DNA of 64,000 nucleotides from Winogradskyella sp. (GTDB lineage Bacteria; Bacteroidota; Bacteroidia; Flavobacteriales; Flavobacteriaceae): NCBI RefSeq assembly GCF_003712105.1, contig NZ_RHLG01000002.1, positions 248,001 to 312,000 of the forward strand, read 5' to 3'. Shown piece by piece: positions 18,444 to 27,250 of this stretch (position 1 is its first letter; each line of letters starts with the position of its first letter). The notes under the pieces were generated by a model. It saw only the letters and a program-made list of their open reading frames with translations, ran no database searches and was not told where the DNA came from. The position numbers and the translations under genes were made by a program.

Positions 18444-20645
18444 ATGAGTGTAGCACAAATTGACTTGCATTCAGAGCTTAAAAAATACTTTGGATTTTCT
18501 CAATTCAAAGGTTTGCAGGAAGATGTAATAAAAAATGTTGTTGAAGGCAATAATACATTTGTTATTATGCCTACTGGTGGTGGTAAGTCACTTTGTTATC
18601 AATTACCTGCATTAATCAAAGAAGGTACCGCAATCGTAGTATCACCGCTAATTGCCTTAATGAAAAACCAAGTCGATGCCATTAGAGGTGTTTCAGAAAA
18701 TGATGGTATTGCTCACGTATTAAATTCATCTTTAAATAAAACCGAGGTTAAACGCGTAAAAGCCGATATAGTAAATGGTATTACCAAATTACTATATGTA
18801 GCACCAGAGTCGTTAACTAAAGAAGAAAATGTAGAGTTTTTAAGAACCGTCACTATTTCTTTTATGGCAGTTGACGAAGCGCATTGTATTAGCGAATGGG
18901 GACACGATTTTAGGCCAGAATACCGAAACCTTAGGCATATTATTAAGCGTATTGGTGACGATATTCCTATTATCGGTTTAACAGCAACTGCGACACCAAA
19001 GGTTCAAGAAGATATACTTAAAAGTCTAGGCATACAAAATGCTGTTACGTTTAAAGCGTCATTTAATAGACCAAATTTATATTACGAGGTACGACCAAAA
19101 ACTAAGAATGTAGATGCAGATATTATTCGTTTTGTAAAACAGAATGAAGGCAAATCTGGTATTGTATACTGTTTAAGTAGAAAACGTGTTGAAGAGCTTG
19201 CGCAAGTGTTACAAGTCAACGGTGTTAAAGCAGTACCATATCACGCCGGTTTAGACGCTAAAACTAGAGTGAAGCATCAAGACATGTTTTTGATGGAAGA
19301 TACCGATGTGGTCGTTGCAACTATAGCGTTCGGAATGGGCATCGATAAACCCGATGTACGTTTTGTAATTCACCACGATATTCCTAAAAGTATTGAGAGT
19401 TATTATCAAGAAACTGGTCGTGCTGGTCGTGATGGCGGCGAAGGCCATTGCTTAGCGTACTATGCGTATAAAGATATAGAGAAGCTTGAAAAGTTTATGG
19501 CTGGCAAGCCTGTTGCAGAGCAAGAAATTGGTCATGCATTACTGCAAGAAGTTGTAGCATTTGCAGAGACTTCAGTATCGCGACGTAAGTTTATACTGCA
19601 TTATTTTGGTGAAGAGTTTGATACCGAAACAGGCGAAGGTGGCGATATGGATGATAATGTTCGTAATCCTAAGCCTCAGAAAGAAGCTAAGGACGACGTT
19701 AAAATAGTTCTAGAAGTTGTCCAGAAAACCAATCAAAAATACAAGTCTAAAGATTTAGTGCAGGTTATTATCGGTAAAACAAATGCGCTGATTTCTTCTC
19801 ATAAAACAGACCAACAAGCCTTTTTTGGAATCGGAAAAGATAAAGATGCTAGGCACTGGATGGCCTTAATCCGTCAAATTTTAGTGGCTAAGCTGCTTAA
19901 AAAAGATATTGAGACTTACGGTGTGTTAAGAGTCACGCCTCAAGGTGAAGCTTTTGTACAACAACCTACATCGTTTATGATGGCAGAAGACCACGTCTTT
20001 GATGAAGCCAATGACGATAGTATTATCACCAACTCAAAATCTGCTGGAGGCGCTACTGACGAAAAATTAATGGCTATGCTTAAGGACTTGCGTAAGTCTA
20101 ACGCTAAGCGATTGGGTGTGCCTCCGTTTGTTATTTTTCAAGATCCATCATTAGAGGACATGGCGTTAAAATATCCTATAGATATTTCTGAACTCTCTAA
20201 TGTGCATGGTGTAGGCGAAAGCAAGGCTAAAAAGTACGGAAAGGATTTTGTGGCCTTAATAAAGCAATATGTAGAGGATAATGATATTATGCGACCAGAT
20301 GATATGGTGGTTAAATCTACAGGTAGCAATTCTGCTATAAAGCTTTACATTATACAAAATGTAGATCGTAAGTTACCTCTTAGTGATATAGCATCTGCAA
20401 AAGGTATGGAAATGCCGGACTTTATAAAAGAAATGGAAGCTATTGTGTATTCTGGTACAAAGCTTAACATTAACTACTGGATTGACGACATCTTAGACGA
20501 AGACCAACAAGAAGAGATTCACGATTACTTCATGGAATCCGAGACCGATAAAATAGACGTTGCTATCGATGAATTTGATGGCGATTATGATGACGAAGAA
20601 CTACGTCTATACCGCATTAAGTTTATCAGTGAGGTTGCGAATTAA
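18444..20645 (+). CDS. recQ: ATP-dependent DNA helicase RecQ
   Basis: The 733-residue protein has helicase motif [16 protein letters not shown], the DEAH box [19 protein letters not shown] and motif [13 protein letters not shown] winged-helix RQC region follows, then an HRDC domain near residues 540-625 ([33 protein letters not shown]). It unwinds DNA in recombination and fork repair. The zinc-binding cysteines that normally follow the helicase core are absent: the matching stretch [20 protein letters not shown] has none. It is longer than E. coli RecQ because of an acidic C-terminal tail. Confidence 0.95.
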   Translation: MSVAQIDLHSELKKYFGFSQFKGLQEDVIKNVVEGNNTFVIMPTGGGKSLCYQLPALIKEGTAIVVSPLIALMKNQVDAIRGVSENDGIAHVLNSSLNKTEVKRVKADIVNGITKLLYVAPESLTKEENVEFLRTVTISFMAVDEAHCISEWGHDFRPEYRNLRHIIKRIGDDIPIIGLTATATPKVQEDILKSLGIQNAVTFKASFNRPNLYYEVRPKTKNVDADIIRFVKQNEGKSGIVYCLSRKRVEELAQVLQVNGVKAVPYHAGLDAKTRVKHQDMFLMEDTDVVVATIAFGMGIDKPDVRFVIHHDIPKSIESYYQETGRAGRDGGEGHCLAYYAYKDIEKLEKFMAGKPVAEQEIGHALLQEVVAFAETSVSRRKFILHYFGEEFDTETGEGGDMDDNVRNPKPQKEAKDDVKIVLEVVQKTNQKYKSKDLVQVIIGKTNALISSHKTDQQAFFGIGKDKDARHWMALIRQILVAKLLKKDIETYGVLRVTPQGEAFVQQPTSFMMAEDHVFDEANDDSIITNSKSAGGATDEKLMAMLKDLRKSNAKRLGVPPFVIFQDPSLEDMALKYPIDISELSNVHGVGESKAKKYGKDFVALIKQYVEDNDIMRPDDMVVKSTGSNSAIKLYIIQNVDRKLPLSDIASAKGMEMPDFIKEMEAIVYSGTKLNINYWIDDILDEDQQEEIHDYFMESETDKIDVAIDEFDGDYDDEELRLYRIKFISEVAN

Positions 20646-20723
20646 AAACAGAAAAAGGTATTATAATTCCTATTATCCCGAAATTGAATTGTGATAATGC
20701 ACAATTTTAACACTATATAACAA

Positions 20724-20733
20724 GTTGTACAAC
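20724..20733. repeat. Left terminal inverted repeat of cassette 1
   Basis: GTTGTACAAC, followed by ATTT, starts 22 bases before the DUF1493-like gene. Read inward from the other end (21659 back to 21646) the sequence is GTTGTACAACGTTT, which matches GTTGTACAACATTT in 13 of 14 positions. The pair bounds the two small genes between them. Confidence 0.6.
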
Positions 20734-20745
20734 ATTTGACCAAAA

Positions 20746-21186
20746 ATGAAAGTTGAGTTTAAAAAAATAAGAAAAGTATATAAGGAAATTAATGACTTCC
20801 TTGAAAATGCTTCTGGAGAAAATGTAAAAGGACTGAATACGAAAATTTGCGAAGATTTAGGGCTTTGGGGAGATGACAATTATTTTCTATTAGAGGAATT
20901 TGTAACAAAGAATAATCTGAATTTTGACAAGTTTGATTACAGCGAGCATTTTGAAAGTGAAGGAGAATTATTTAATGGTAATAATGCTTTAATCGGACTC
21001 TTGACTTTACCGTTTCTTATTGTCGCTCGAATTATAAAATGGATTTTTCCAAAGATTAAAACACCTTTTGATAATTCTTTTCTTCCTATGAAGAATGAAA
21101 GAGCTGATTTGACATTTGGAGATTTAATAGTTTGCAAACTGAAAGGAGAATTTTGTTTGCGAAAGGAAACTCTAATTGAAATATAA
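20746..21186 (+). CDS. DUF1493-like acyl-carrier-fold protein
   Basis: The protein has 146 residues. NTKICEDLGLWGDDNYFLLEEFVTKNNLNFDKFDYSEHF resembles DUF1493, with its pattern of an early aspartate-rich helix (EDLG..GDD) and a following F..YF. A late RADLTFGDLIVCKLKGEFC fits the conserved tFGDLi segment. No catalytic residues can be named and the function is unknown. One hydrophobic stretch (ALIGLLTLPFLIVARIIKWIF) lies in the middle. It is followed 9 bases later by a second small gene, and both sit between inverted repeats as a mobile-looking cassette after recQ. Confidence 0.6.
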   Translation: MKVEFKKIRKVYKEINDFLENASGENVKGLNTKICEDLGLWGDDNYFLLEEFVTKNNLNFDKFDYSEHFESEGELFNGNNALIGLLTLPFLIVARIIKWIFPKIKTPFDNSFLPMKNERADLTFGDLIVCKLKGEFCLRKETLIEI

Positions 21187-21194
21187 AAAACCTA

Positions 21195-21644
21195 ATGGCG
21201 AGCATTGATAGAGCAGATTGGCATTATGGAAATGATTTTCCAGAAAATCTTCCCGAAGAAAATGGTGGCACTCACATTGGTATGTATCTAAATTGGATAA
21301 TTGATAATAATCTAATTAGTGAATTTCATCTTACCGAATCAAAAAACGCTATTGAAAAAGTAAAATCAGGAGAAATAACAGGTCGTGACTTTTTATTTGA
21401 CTATTGTGACGGAAAATTTTGGGATGAAGAATTAAATGAAATTGGAATAAAGTTCACTGAGAGTTATTACTCAAGTGATAAATATTTTGGAGATTATTCC
21501 AAGGTTTTAGCAAACGATCTAGACAGTATTTATGAAGTAAAAGACAATCGAGAAAACTATAAACTGATTAAAGAAAAATTAGACCAAAGATTTAATAAAT
21601 GGAACTCTCGAAAAGACAAGAAGTTTTGGGAGTTTTGGAAATAA
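21195..21644 (+). CDS. DUF7832-like small acidic protein
   Basis: The 149-residue soluble protein opens with IDRADWHYGNDFPENLPEENGGTHIGMYLNWIIDNNLIS. I recall this pattern (DRAxWHYxxDFPxxLP.E.gaTHIGMfLaW) from the DUF7832 family. The middle has GRDFLFDYCDGKFWDEELNE, and the C-terminal part is amphipathic (DDLDSIYEVKDNRENYKLIKEKLDQRFNKW). Proteins like this sometimes appear in immunity-type gene neighbourhoods, but nothing here proves such a role. The stop lies 5 bases before the right inverted repeat of the cassette. Confidence 0.6.
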   Translation: MASIDRADWHYGNDFPENLPEENGGTHIGMYLNWIIDNNLISEFHLTESKNAIEKVKSGEITGRDFLFDYCDGKFWDEELNEIGIKFTESYYSSDKYFGDYSKVLANDLDSIYEVKDNRENYKLIKEKLDQRFNKWNSRKDKKFWEFWK

Positions 21645-21649
21645 AAAAC

Positions 21650-21659
21650 GTTGTACAAC
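21650..21659. repeat. Right terminal inverted repeat of cassette 1
   Basis: GTTGTACAAC, preceded by AAAAAAC, directly follows the DUF7832-like gene. It is the partner of the repeat at 20724 and joins the 117-bp spacer element. The core is itself a 10-base palindrome. Confidence 0.6.
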
Positions 21660-21776
21660 AATGTTTAAGCGCAATAACGGCTGAATTTCCTAATCGGAAC
21701 TCATTGCAATTTGCTATCTTTCGAATACGGTGGAAAATCATGGGTGATTTTCCGCAACAAGCCATAAACAAAACCA
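21660..21776 (+). repeat. 117-bp spacer element, copy A
   Basis: This spacer aligns without gaps to the reverse complement of 42380-42496, at about 92 of 117 positions by hand count. The strongest stretch is CATTGCAATTTGCTATCTTTCG. It contains a perfect 9-bp hairpin, GGAAAATCA-TGGG-TGATTTTCC at 21732-21753. Position between two private inverted repeats suggests a recombination site of attC type, or a MITE-like repeat. A listed ORF here (21599-21796) is only a frame through the repeat. Confidence 0.75.
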
Positions 21777-21784
21777 TTGTGTGT
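21777..21784. repeat. Left terminal inverted repeat of cassette 2
   Basis: TTGTGTGT immediately follows spacer copy A and is the exact reverse complement of ACACACAA at 22509-22516. A T-run follows a few bases further inward at both ends. It bounds the DUF4253 gene. Confidence 0.55.
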
Positions 21785-21801
21785 CATTTTACCTAAACCA
21801 C

Positions 21802-22500
21802 ATGAAAAGAATATTTCAATTTTTATTTGTTCTACTCTTTGCTTCTTGTATTAATAAAGTAGAATCAAAGGTGAATGTTGCTTCAAGTTTTAATCCCATT
21901 GAGTTGGACAAGAATGAACTAAACATTGACGCAAATCTTCTTTCTGATATAAAAAGCGATATCAAAAAAAAACCTATAAAATTAAATCGAGAAGTTTGGA
22001 ATTATGACAAGGACGGAAATGAAGAGCATTATTTTTTAAATAAAGGGCTAGTCTTTAAATATGTAAATGAAAAAAAAGCACACTCGGTTTTCAATAAATA
22101 TATAGATGAGGTTGTCAAGGGGAATAATTACATATTTCTCACCAATATGGATTTTAATGAGTCGTTTACGAGTACTTATTACGATGTAATAATTATAGAT
22201 GGTGCCGATCCATTTGACATAATTAAGCGAATAGGAACAAATGGAATTAATTATGACATTTACAATTCAGATGTTATCAAAACATTAAAAGAATGGAATG
22301 ACGAAGTGAATTTTAAATTTGTAGTTATTGACGTTTCTAGAATTCATGCATATATGGACAAACTTCCAAAAAATATTAAAGCTTTTTCCAAAAAAGTTTA
22401 TGCATTTTGCCCAGATGTAATTGATCAAGGGTACAGCTCGATGGATGAAATGATATTAGATTACAAAGAAAATAAGTATTTCTGGTTATGGTGGGATTAA
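21802..22500 (+). CDS. DUF4253 domain lipoprotein
   Basis: The ORF track starts at a GTG inside the terminal repeat. The ATG at 21802 gives MKRIFQFLFVLLFASCINK, a clear lipoprotein signal with lipobox FASC, so I place the start there. The C-terminal region has a YAFCPDVIDQGYSSMDEMILDYKENKYFWLWWD block. This is the hallmark of DUF4253 (CPDxxDQG ... WWD), usually seen in actinobacterial and proteobacterial proteins of unknown function. A membrane-anchored form is less common in my experience. It is the only gene of cassette 2. Confidence 0.72.
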   Translation: MKRIFQFLFVLLFASCINKVESKVNVASSFNPIELDKNELNIDANLLSDIKSDIKKKPIKLNREVWNYDKDGNEEHYFLNKGLVFKYVNEKKAHSVFNKYIDEVVKGNNYIFLTNMDFNESFTSTYYDVIIIDGADPFDIIKRIGTNGINYDIYNSDVIKTLKEWNDEVNFKFVVIDVSRIHAYMDKLPKNIKAFSKKVYAFCPDVIDQGYSSMDEMILDYKENKYFWLWWD

Positions 22501-22508
22501 AAAAACGA

Positions 22509-22516
22509 ACACACAA
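22509..22516. repeat. Right terminal inverted repeat of cassette 2
   Basis: ACACACAA lies 8 bases after the DUF4253 stop and matches TTGTGTGT at 21777 exactly in inverted orientation. It leads into a degenerate copy of the spacer element. Confidence 0.55.
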
Positions 22517-22517
22517 C

Positions 22518-22633
22518 ATCGACTATAGTTCATTGCAGTGGAGTTTCTAATCAGTATTCATTTCATTTTCACTACCTTAGGTAACTGAGAGTAGTGTACT
22601 CCATTATAACCAACTAATAAGATTCTCGCTTTC
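22518..22633 (+). repeat. Degenerate spacer element, copy C
   Basis: ATCGACTATAGTTCATTGCAG and CTAATCAGTATTCATT follow the same order as copy B (AACGGCCATAGTTCATTACGG, CTAATCGAAATTCATT) with one 1-base gap. Similarity fades after about 65 bases, so the right boundary is an estimate based on the 117-bp length of the better copies. It fills most of the gap before the DUF6090 gene. Confidence 0.5.
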
Positions 22634-22648
22634 TCGGGGAAATGATAT

Positions 22649-23650
22649 ATGATTAAATTCTTTAGAAAAATTAGGCAAAAGTTACTCTCCGAAAACAAAT
22701 TCAGTAAATATCTTGTTTATGCCATTGGTGAAATTGTCTTGGTAGTTATTGGTATTTTAATTGCGTTGTACATCAATAACCAAAATGAAATAAAACAAGC
22801 AGAGAAGCGAAGCGAAGCGCTTTTAAACGAAGTTTTATTAGACCTTGAGCACTTAATTAGTACTTCGAATAATCAACTTAATTTTTACTTTAATAAGGAA
22901 AAAATATTCTACCATATTCTTCAAGATAAACTCACTTACGAGGATTATGTTAACCAAACATTTCCAAGTCTACATGGCGCTACAATATGGTATAATGGCG
23001 GTGTTAAACGCAGAACAGCCTATCAAAATATAATTAATGAACTAAATTCTATCCCAGATAAGTATAAATCCATAATCAACGAGTTGAGTTATATATATAA
23101 CAATAAGTTCAATGAAAATTATAGAGATATCATTGAAGAGCTATCTAATGAGAATAGAAAAAATAGAGCCAAGAACTATGAGTGGTATTCTTATAATATT
23201 TCGAATAACCAAAATAAAGAGATGATTGAATTTATGCTAAATGATTATAGGTATAAAAATGAGGTAAAGCATTATGCAACAATGGTTGGTTTTCACGAAA
23301 GTTATATATTACGTGATAAGATTAGGGCGCAAAACTGTTATTTAAAAATTGCAAAAATCCTTAATAAATCTATAGATAATAGCAAGCTATATATGGATGC
23401 TAAAAAAAGGGCTATGTTAAGTGGCGATTGGACGTCAAAACAACTACCAGGATTTATAGCTAAAGTTTATGAAGATGAGAGCAGTTTGCGTTATAAAACA
23501 AACATCGATTCATTGACACATACGTTTTATCCTATTACAGCAACAAGAGTTATTGATGATAATGGAACTTTTTTTGAAATGATTGAAACAAATGGTGAGT
23601 TACGAGTAGAACAAATGGGCGATATAATTTTTGAAAAAGTCAATAAATAA
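22649..23650 (+). CDS. DUF6090 family membrane-anchored protein
   Basis: The 333-residue protein begins MIKFFRKIRQKLLSENKFSKYLVYAIGEIVLVVIGILIALYINNQNE. A basic N-terminus plus one membrane helix with the GEIxLVVIGILIALxINN motif defines DUF6090, which is abundant in flavobacteria. The rest is a predicted periplasmic helical domain with repeated YxxIINEL segments, and a C-terminal beta-rich part. The function is unknown. It starts directly after the third spacer copy, so it may be the next gene beyond the cassettes. Confidence 0.8.
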   Translation: MIKFFRKIRQKLLSENKFSKYLVYAIGEIVLVVIGILIALYINNQNEIKQAEKRSEALLNEVLLDLEHLISTSNNQLNFYFNKEKIFYHILQDKLTYEDYVNQTFPSLHGATIWYNGGVKRRTAYQNIINELNSIPDKYKSIINELSYIYNNKFNENYRDIIEELSNENRKNRAKNYEWYSYNISNNQNKEMIEFMLNDYRYKNEVKHYATMVGFHESYILRDKIRAQNCYLKIAKILNKSIDNSKLYMDAKKRAMLSGDWTSKQLPGFIAKVYEDESSLRYKTNIDSLTHTFYPITATRVIDDNGTFFEMIETNGELRVEQMGDIIFEKVNK

Positions 23651-23771
23651 TAATATCATAATTCATTTCATTTTAGTCTATTAAAACCATACTCTAGACA
23701 GTTATCCATAATTAAATTAAACTTTTGATTTAATTACTAGTCAAAATAACAAAGACTATAACCCAAATCTT

Positions 23772-24770
23772 ATGAAAAGAATTTTTACACTATCCTCTAT
23801 TTTTATCTTAGCCATTTTTTCATGCAACAACGACGATGACCAAATAGTGGTTTCTAATCAAGAAATCCCTGTAGTTAAGCAAATAGAAACATATCAGGTC
23901 ATTGAAGAAAAAAACATAACCTACGCAGAAGGATTAAGTCACGAAAGCTTTAATAGTCCAAACTTTACCGTTATGCCAATTAAACTAGATGTTTATTATC
24001 CTAATAATAATGAGACAAATAGACCAGTTTTTATGTTTATTCACGGCGGTGCATTTGAAAACGGCTCAAAAGAACAAGCAGCTATTGTAAATATTGCAAA
24101 TTATTACGCTTCTAGAGGCTGGGTTTTTGTTTCTATTGATTATCGCTTAAAAAATGACTTTGGAACAGTACCTACTGAGTGGGCAAATGTTGCTGCAATC
24201 TTGCCCGTTTCTGAGGATGACCGCGCATCATTTAACGCCATGTATCCAGCGCAGCGAGACGCTAAGGCTGCTTTACGTTGGATAATTGCAAATAAAGAAA
24301 ATTACAATATTAATACAGACTATATTACGGTTGGTGGTGCTTCAGCCGGAGCCAATACAGCTAAAGGAATAGTTGTATCAGACCCTAATGACTTTACAAA
24401 TGAAATAAGTACTGTACAAGATCCAACATTGTCTACAACAAACTTAGAAGAAATATATCAGGTTGCTACAATAGTTGATTTTTGGGGTGGCCAATCCGTT
24501 ACTGATGCCTTCGAATTAGTTTATGGAAGAGACTTATTTGATAACAATGATCCAGCATTGTATAAAGCTCATAGTACTGATGACCCTACAGTTCCATATT
24601 CAAGTGCTTTAGAGTTGCAACAAGTTTATACATCAATTGGAGTAACCATGAGGTTGGATACATTACAAGATGCTGGACATGGCAATTTTAATGCAACTTT
24701 AAATGGTAAACGATTAGAAGAATTAGCATTTGAATTTATTACAGAACAGCAAAATCTAATTGTAGAATAA
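23772..24770 (+). CDS. Alpha/beta hydrolase (esterase-like) lipoprotein
   Basis: The 332-residue protein has lipobox signal MKRIFTLSSIFILAIFSCNNDDD. The hydrolase domain shows the oxyanion loop FIHGGAFENGSK and the nucleophile elbow GGASAGANTA (GxSxG). A histidine in DAGHGNFNA and an aspartate near AHSTDDPTVPY complete the expected triad. HGGxF with GASAGA points to the carboxylesterase/feruloyl-esterase-like (BD-FAE, lipase-3) group. It is probably exported and lipid-anchored; the substrate is unknown. Confidence 0.85.
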   Translation: MKRIFTLSSIFILAIFSCNNDDDQIVVSNQEIPVVKQIETYQVIEEKNITYAEGLSHESFNSPNFTVMPIKLDVYYPNNNETNRPVFMFIHGGAFENGSKEQAAIVNIANYYASRGWVFVSIDYRLKNDFGTVPTEWANVAAILPVSEDDRASFNAMYPAQRDAKAALRWIIANKENYNINTDYITVGGASAGANTAKGIVVSDPNDFTNEISTVQDPTLSTTNLEEIYQVATIVDFWGGQSVTDAFELVYGRDLFDNNDPALYKAHSTDDPTVPYSSALELQQVYTSIGVTMRLDTLQDAGHGNFNATLNGKRLEELAFEFITEQQNLIVE

Positions 24771-24813
24771 ATGACTTCTACTTTAGGTTAAAACTTGTTG
24801 AATTAAAGTAACT

Positions 24814-25251
24814 CTATTTTTTACTCTCAACATATTTAGTAAACAAAATATCCTGCTTTTTTACCTTTAAATTGATGCTTGTGATGTTGCTTTTTTGAAG
24901 TGTTTCAATATCTGATTTCTCGATCTGAAAGTCGATATTAGTAACATATCGTCCTTTGGTTTCTGTGGGATTAGTTTCAAACTCTAAAGAATCAGAATCC
25001 AAGGTTAATTCAAACTTATCGCCTTTAAAGGTGAGTTGAGCACCATGTTTACACTTAACATTAAATATACCTACGATAACAGTTTCAAAGAAAAAATAAC
25101 CGCCTAACTCATTAAGGCCAGCAAACATCACATTACGATCAGAAGTACCATATGGATTTTGTCCTACATAGTCAATTATGGCCTCGATAGTATCACTTGA
25201 ACTTGCTTCTTGTTGAGCTTTACCAAAAAGTTTAGAAAATGAAAATCCCAT
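24814..25251 (-). CDS. Uncharacterised protein, 145 residues
   Basis: I do not recognise a family. The listed ORF begins at 25299 with a hydrophobic stretch. I prefer the ATG at 25251 (MGFSFSKLFGKAQQEASSS), because the upstream part looks like intergenic translation, though a signal anchor cannot be excluded. The protein is soluble and beta-rich, with ETVIVGIFNVKCKHGAQLTFKGDKFELTLDSDSLEFETN and a C-terminal VTNIDFQIEKSDIETLQKSNITSINLKVKKQDILF. It is convergent with the esterase and divergent from the immunophilin gene. Confidence 0.6.
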   Translation of the reverse strand: MGFSFSKLFGKAQQEASSSDTIEAIIDYVGQNPYGTSDRNVMFAGLNELGGYFFFETVIVGIFNVKCKHGAQLTFKGDKFELTLDSDSLEFETNPTETKGRYVTNIDFQIEKSDIETLQKSNITSINLKVKKQDILFTKYVESKK

Positions 25252-25379
25252 AAGATTTGTTTTGAGCAAAACTAAGATTATTATCAAAATAAAGCACATA
25301 AAAGTGACAAAGTCGTACTGTGCCTATTTAAGTACTCCAAACTTTTCACGTTCAACTTTTTACTTACTACTTATAGTCT

Positions 25380-25387
25380 TATCTTTG
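25380..25387 (+). promoter_or_regulatory. -7 promoter element of the cyclophilin-FKBP gene
   Basis: TATCTTTG is an exact TAnnTTTG match, 25 bases before the ATG at 25412. A TTTTT run about 18-19 bases upstream sits at the -33 distance but lacks the usual G. Confidence 0.5.
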
Positions 25388-25411
25388 CAGCCTTAAATAA
25401 AACACAAAACA

Positions 25412-26344
25412 ATGCAAGACGGATTATACGCAAAGTTCAATACCTCAAAAGGAGAAATTTTAGTCAACTTAGAGTTTGAAAAAACACCAGGTACAGTTGG
25501 TAATTTTGTGGCTTTAGCCGAAGGAAATTTAGAAAATTCAGCTAAGCCTCAAGGCACACCTTACTATGATGGTCTTAAGTTTCATAGAGTGATTCCAGAT
25601 TTTATGATTCAAGGTGGTTGCCCACAAGGTACAGGTACTGGGAATCCAGGTTACAAGTTCGATGATGAGTTTCATCCAGATTTAAAACACAGTGGCCCAG
25701 GTGTATTATCTATGGCAAACGCTGGCCCAGGAACTAACGGAAGTCAGTTTTTTATAACGCATGTTGATACACCATGGTTAGATGGTAAGCACACTGTTTT
25801 TGGTAATGTTGTTGAAGGACAAGATGTTGTTGATGCAGTTGCGCAAGGTGATGCTATCGAAAGTTTAGAGATTGTAAGAGTTGGAGCAGATGCTGAGCAG
25901 TTTAATGCTGTTGAGGCATTTAGAGTTTTTGAAGGTGCACGCGAAAAGCGTATTGCCGCTGAGCGCGAAGCTGCAAAAGCAGAGTTAGATAAGTTAGCTG
26001 CTGGTTTTGAGGAGACAGCTTCAGGGTTACGTTACCAAGTCATACAAAAGGGTAGCGGTAAAAAAGCTGAAAAAGGAAACATGGTTTCGGTACATTACAA
26101 AGGTCAGTTAGCTGACGGTACGGTTTTCGATTCGTCATATAAGAGAAATCAGCCTTTAGATTTTCAAGTTGGAGTAGGCCAAGTTATTGCGGGTTGGGAT
26201 GAAGGTATTTGCCTGTTGAATGTTGGTGATAAAGCACGTTTGGTAATTCCTAGTAATTTAGGTTACGGAAGCGCTGGTGCTGGTGGCGTTATTCCTCCAA
26301 ATGCAACTTTAGTTTTCGACGTTGAGTTGATGGACGTTAAATAA
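25412..26344 (+). CDS. Cyclophilin-FKBP fusion peptidyl-prolyl isomerase
   Basis: The 310-residue protein joins two unrelated isomerase domains. Residues about 1-155 form a cyclophilin with the catalytic [30 protein letters not shown] and [12 protein letters not shown]. Residues about 220-310 form an FKBP domain with [28 protein letters not shown] and [17 protein letters not shown] charged helical linker joins them. Both active sites look intact. No signal peptide is seen, so it acts in the cytoplasm. Such dual-family immunophilins are known from flavobacteria. It is monocistronic, with its own promoter and terminator. Confidence 0.95.
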   Translation: MQDGLYAKFNTSKGEILVNLEFEKTPGTVGNFVALAEGNLENSAKPQGTPYYDGLKFHRVIPDFMIQGGCPQGTGTGNPGYKFDDEFHPDLKHSGPGVLSMANAGPGTNGSQFFITHVDTPWLDGKHTVFGNVVEGQDVVDAVAQGDAIESLEIVRVGADAEQFNAVEAFRVFEGAREKRIAAEREAAKAELDKLAAGFEETASGLRYQVIQKGSGKKAEKGNMVSVHYKGQLADGTVFDSSYKRNQPLDFQVGVGQVIAGWDEGICLLNVGDKARLVIPSNLGYGSAGAGGVIPPNATLVFDVELMDVK

Positions 26345-26370
26345 TTTAGTAACAAAATTCAATAAAAATC

Positions 26371-26397
26371 GTCTCACTTTTAGTGAGACTTTTTTTT
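26371..26397 (+). terminator. Rho-independent terminator after the immunophilin gene
   Basis: GTCTCACT-TTT-AGTGAGAC forms a perfect 8-bp stem, followed by eight T residues. It lies 27 bases after the stop. Confidence 0.9.
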
Positions 26398-26422
26398 ACC
26401 AATCCAATCAATCAATCGTTAC

Positions 26423-27118
26423 ATGAAAACTCAAAACGTATTTCAACTACTCTTAATTTCTTTTTTAATATTAAGTTGTTCTTCTTCAGCAAATTATTCA
26501 GAAGAATTTAAATCTGAAACCTCAGGTAAATATCTGTTTAATGCAGATGATTTAATGATCATTTCTTATGAAGGAAATGACCTTTATCTTCATTGGCGTG
26601 GTGTAAAGACCAAACCTGTGACTACTGATACTAATGAATTTTTTGTACCAGATTTGTATAAGAAACTTCGGTTTGTAAAGCATCCAGAAACTCAGAAAAG
26701 ATATATATCGGCTATTTCTGAAGAAAACCCAGACAGCCTAAGCTATGACTACTTAAAAGTAGCCGATGACTATAAAACACCAAGTCAGTATATTAAAGAT
26801 AAAGACTTTGAGAATGCACTCGAGGGCTTACTAGCTATTAAAGCTCAAGATTCTTTAAGTGATTTTATTAACCAGTATAAATTCAATAGAATAGGTTATA
26901 GATACTTAAGAGATGACAATTATAAAGATGCCATTGGTATTTTTACCATGAATACAAAACTGCATCCTAATAGTGGTAATGTCTATGATAGTTTAGCAGA
27001 TGCTTATCTGCAAAGTGGCGATAGTATAAAAGCTTATGACAATTATAAGAAAGCACTATCCATTAATCAAGATAACCGAAGGGCAAGAAAATATATTAAT
27101 GCCTATGAAGGCAAGTAA
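26423..27118 (+). CDS. TPR-containing lipoprotein
   Basis: The 231-residue protein has a lipobox signal, MKTQNVFQLLLISFLILSCSSSA. The first 110 residues form a beta-rich domain of unknown type. The C-terminal half has two TPR-like helical pairs, the last reading GNVYDSLADAYLQSGDSIKAYDNYKKALSINQDNRRA. The beta domain followed by TPRs resembles C-terminal modules of some hydrolase-associated proteins, but no catalytic domain is present. It is isolated between two terminators. Confidence 0.75.
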   Translation: MKTQNVFQLLLISFLILSCSSSANYSEEFKSETSGKYLFNADDLMIISYEGNDLYLHWRGVKTKPVTTDTNEFFVPDLYKKLRFVKHPETQKRYISAISEENPDSLSYDYLKVADDYKTPSQYIKDKDFENALEGLLAIKAQDSLSDFINQYKFNRIGYRYLRDDNYKDAIGIFTMNTKLHPNSGNVYDSLADAYLQSGDSIKAYDNYKKALSINQDNRRARKYINAYEGK

Positions 27119-27121
27119 TTT

Positions 27122-27149
27122 AAAAAGCAGCATTAAGCTGCTTTTTTTT
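27122..27149 (+). terminator. Rho-independent terminator after the TPR lipoprotein gene
   Basis: AAAAAGCAGC-ATTAA-GCTGCTTTTT is a 10-bp stem with a T-run, starting 4 bases after the stop codon. Confidence 0.9.
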
Positions 27150-27250
27150 ATATCTTAACAATTCATCCATTAAAATCTACAATTGGGTACAAATTGATTT
27201 TTAGAAGTCCAAAAGCTTCGGATATTTGAATCGAAATTAAAACCAATATC

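Noticed and set aside
21599-21796. 65-residue ORF across spacer copy A
   Set aside because: It runs from the DUF7832 gene into the repeat element. Its translation matches the track ORF start at 42452 only because both cross the same repeat.
24770-24813. Possible terminator between the esterase and the unknown gene
   Set aside because: Only a weak 6-base pairing (ACTTTA/TAAAGT) with a long loop was found.
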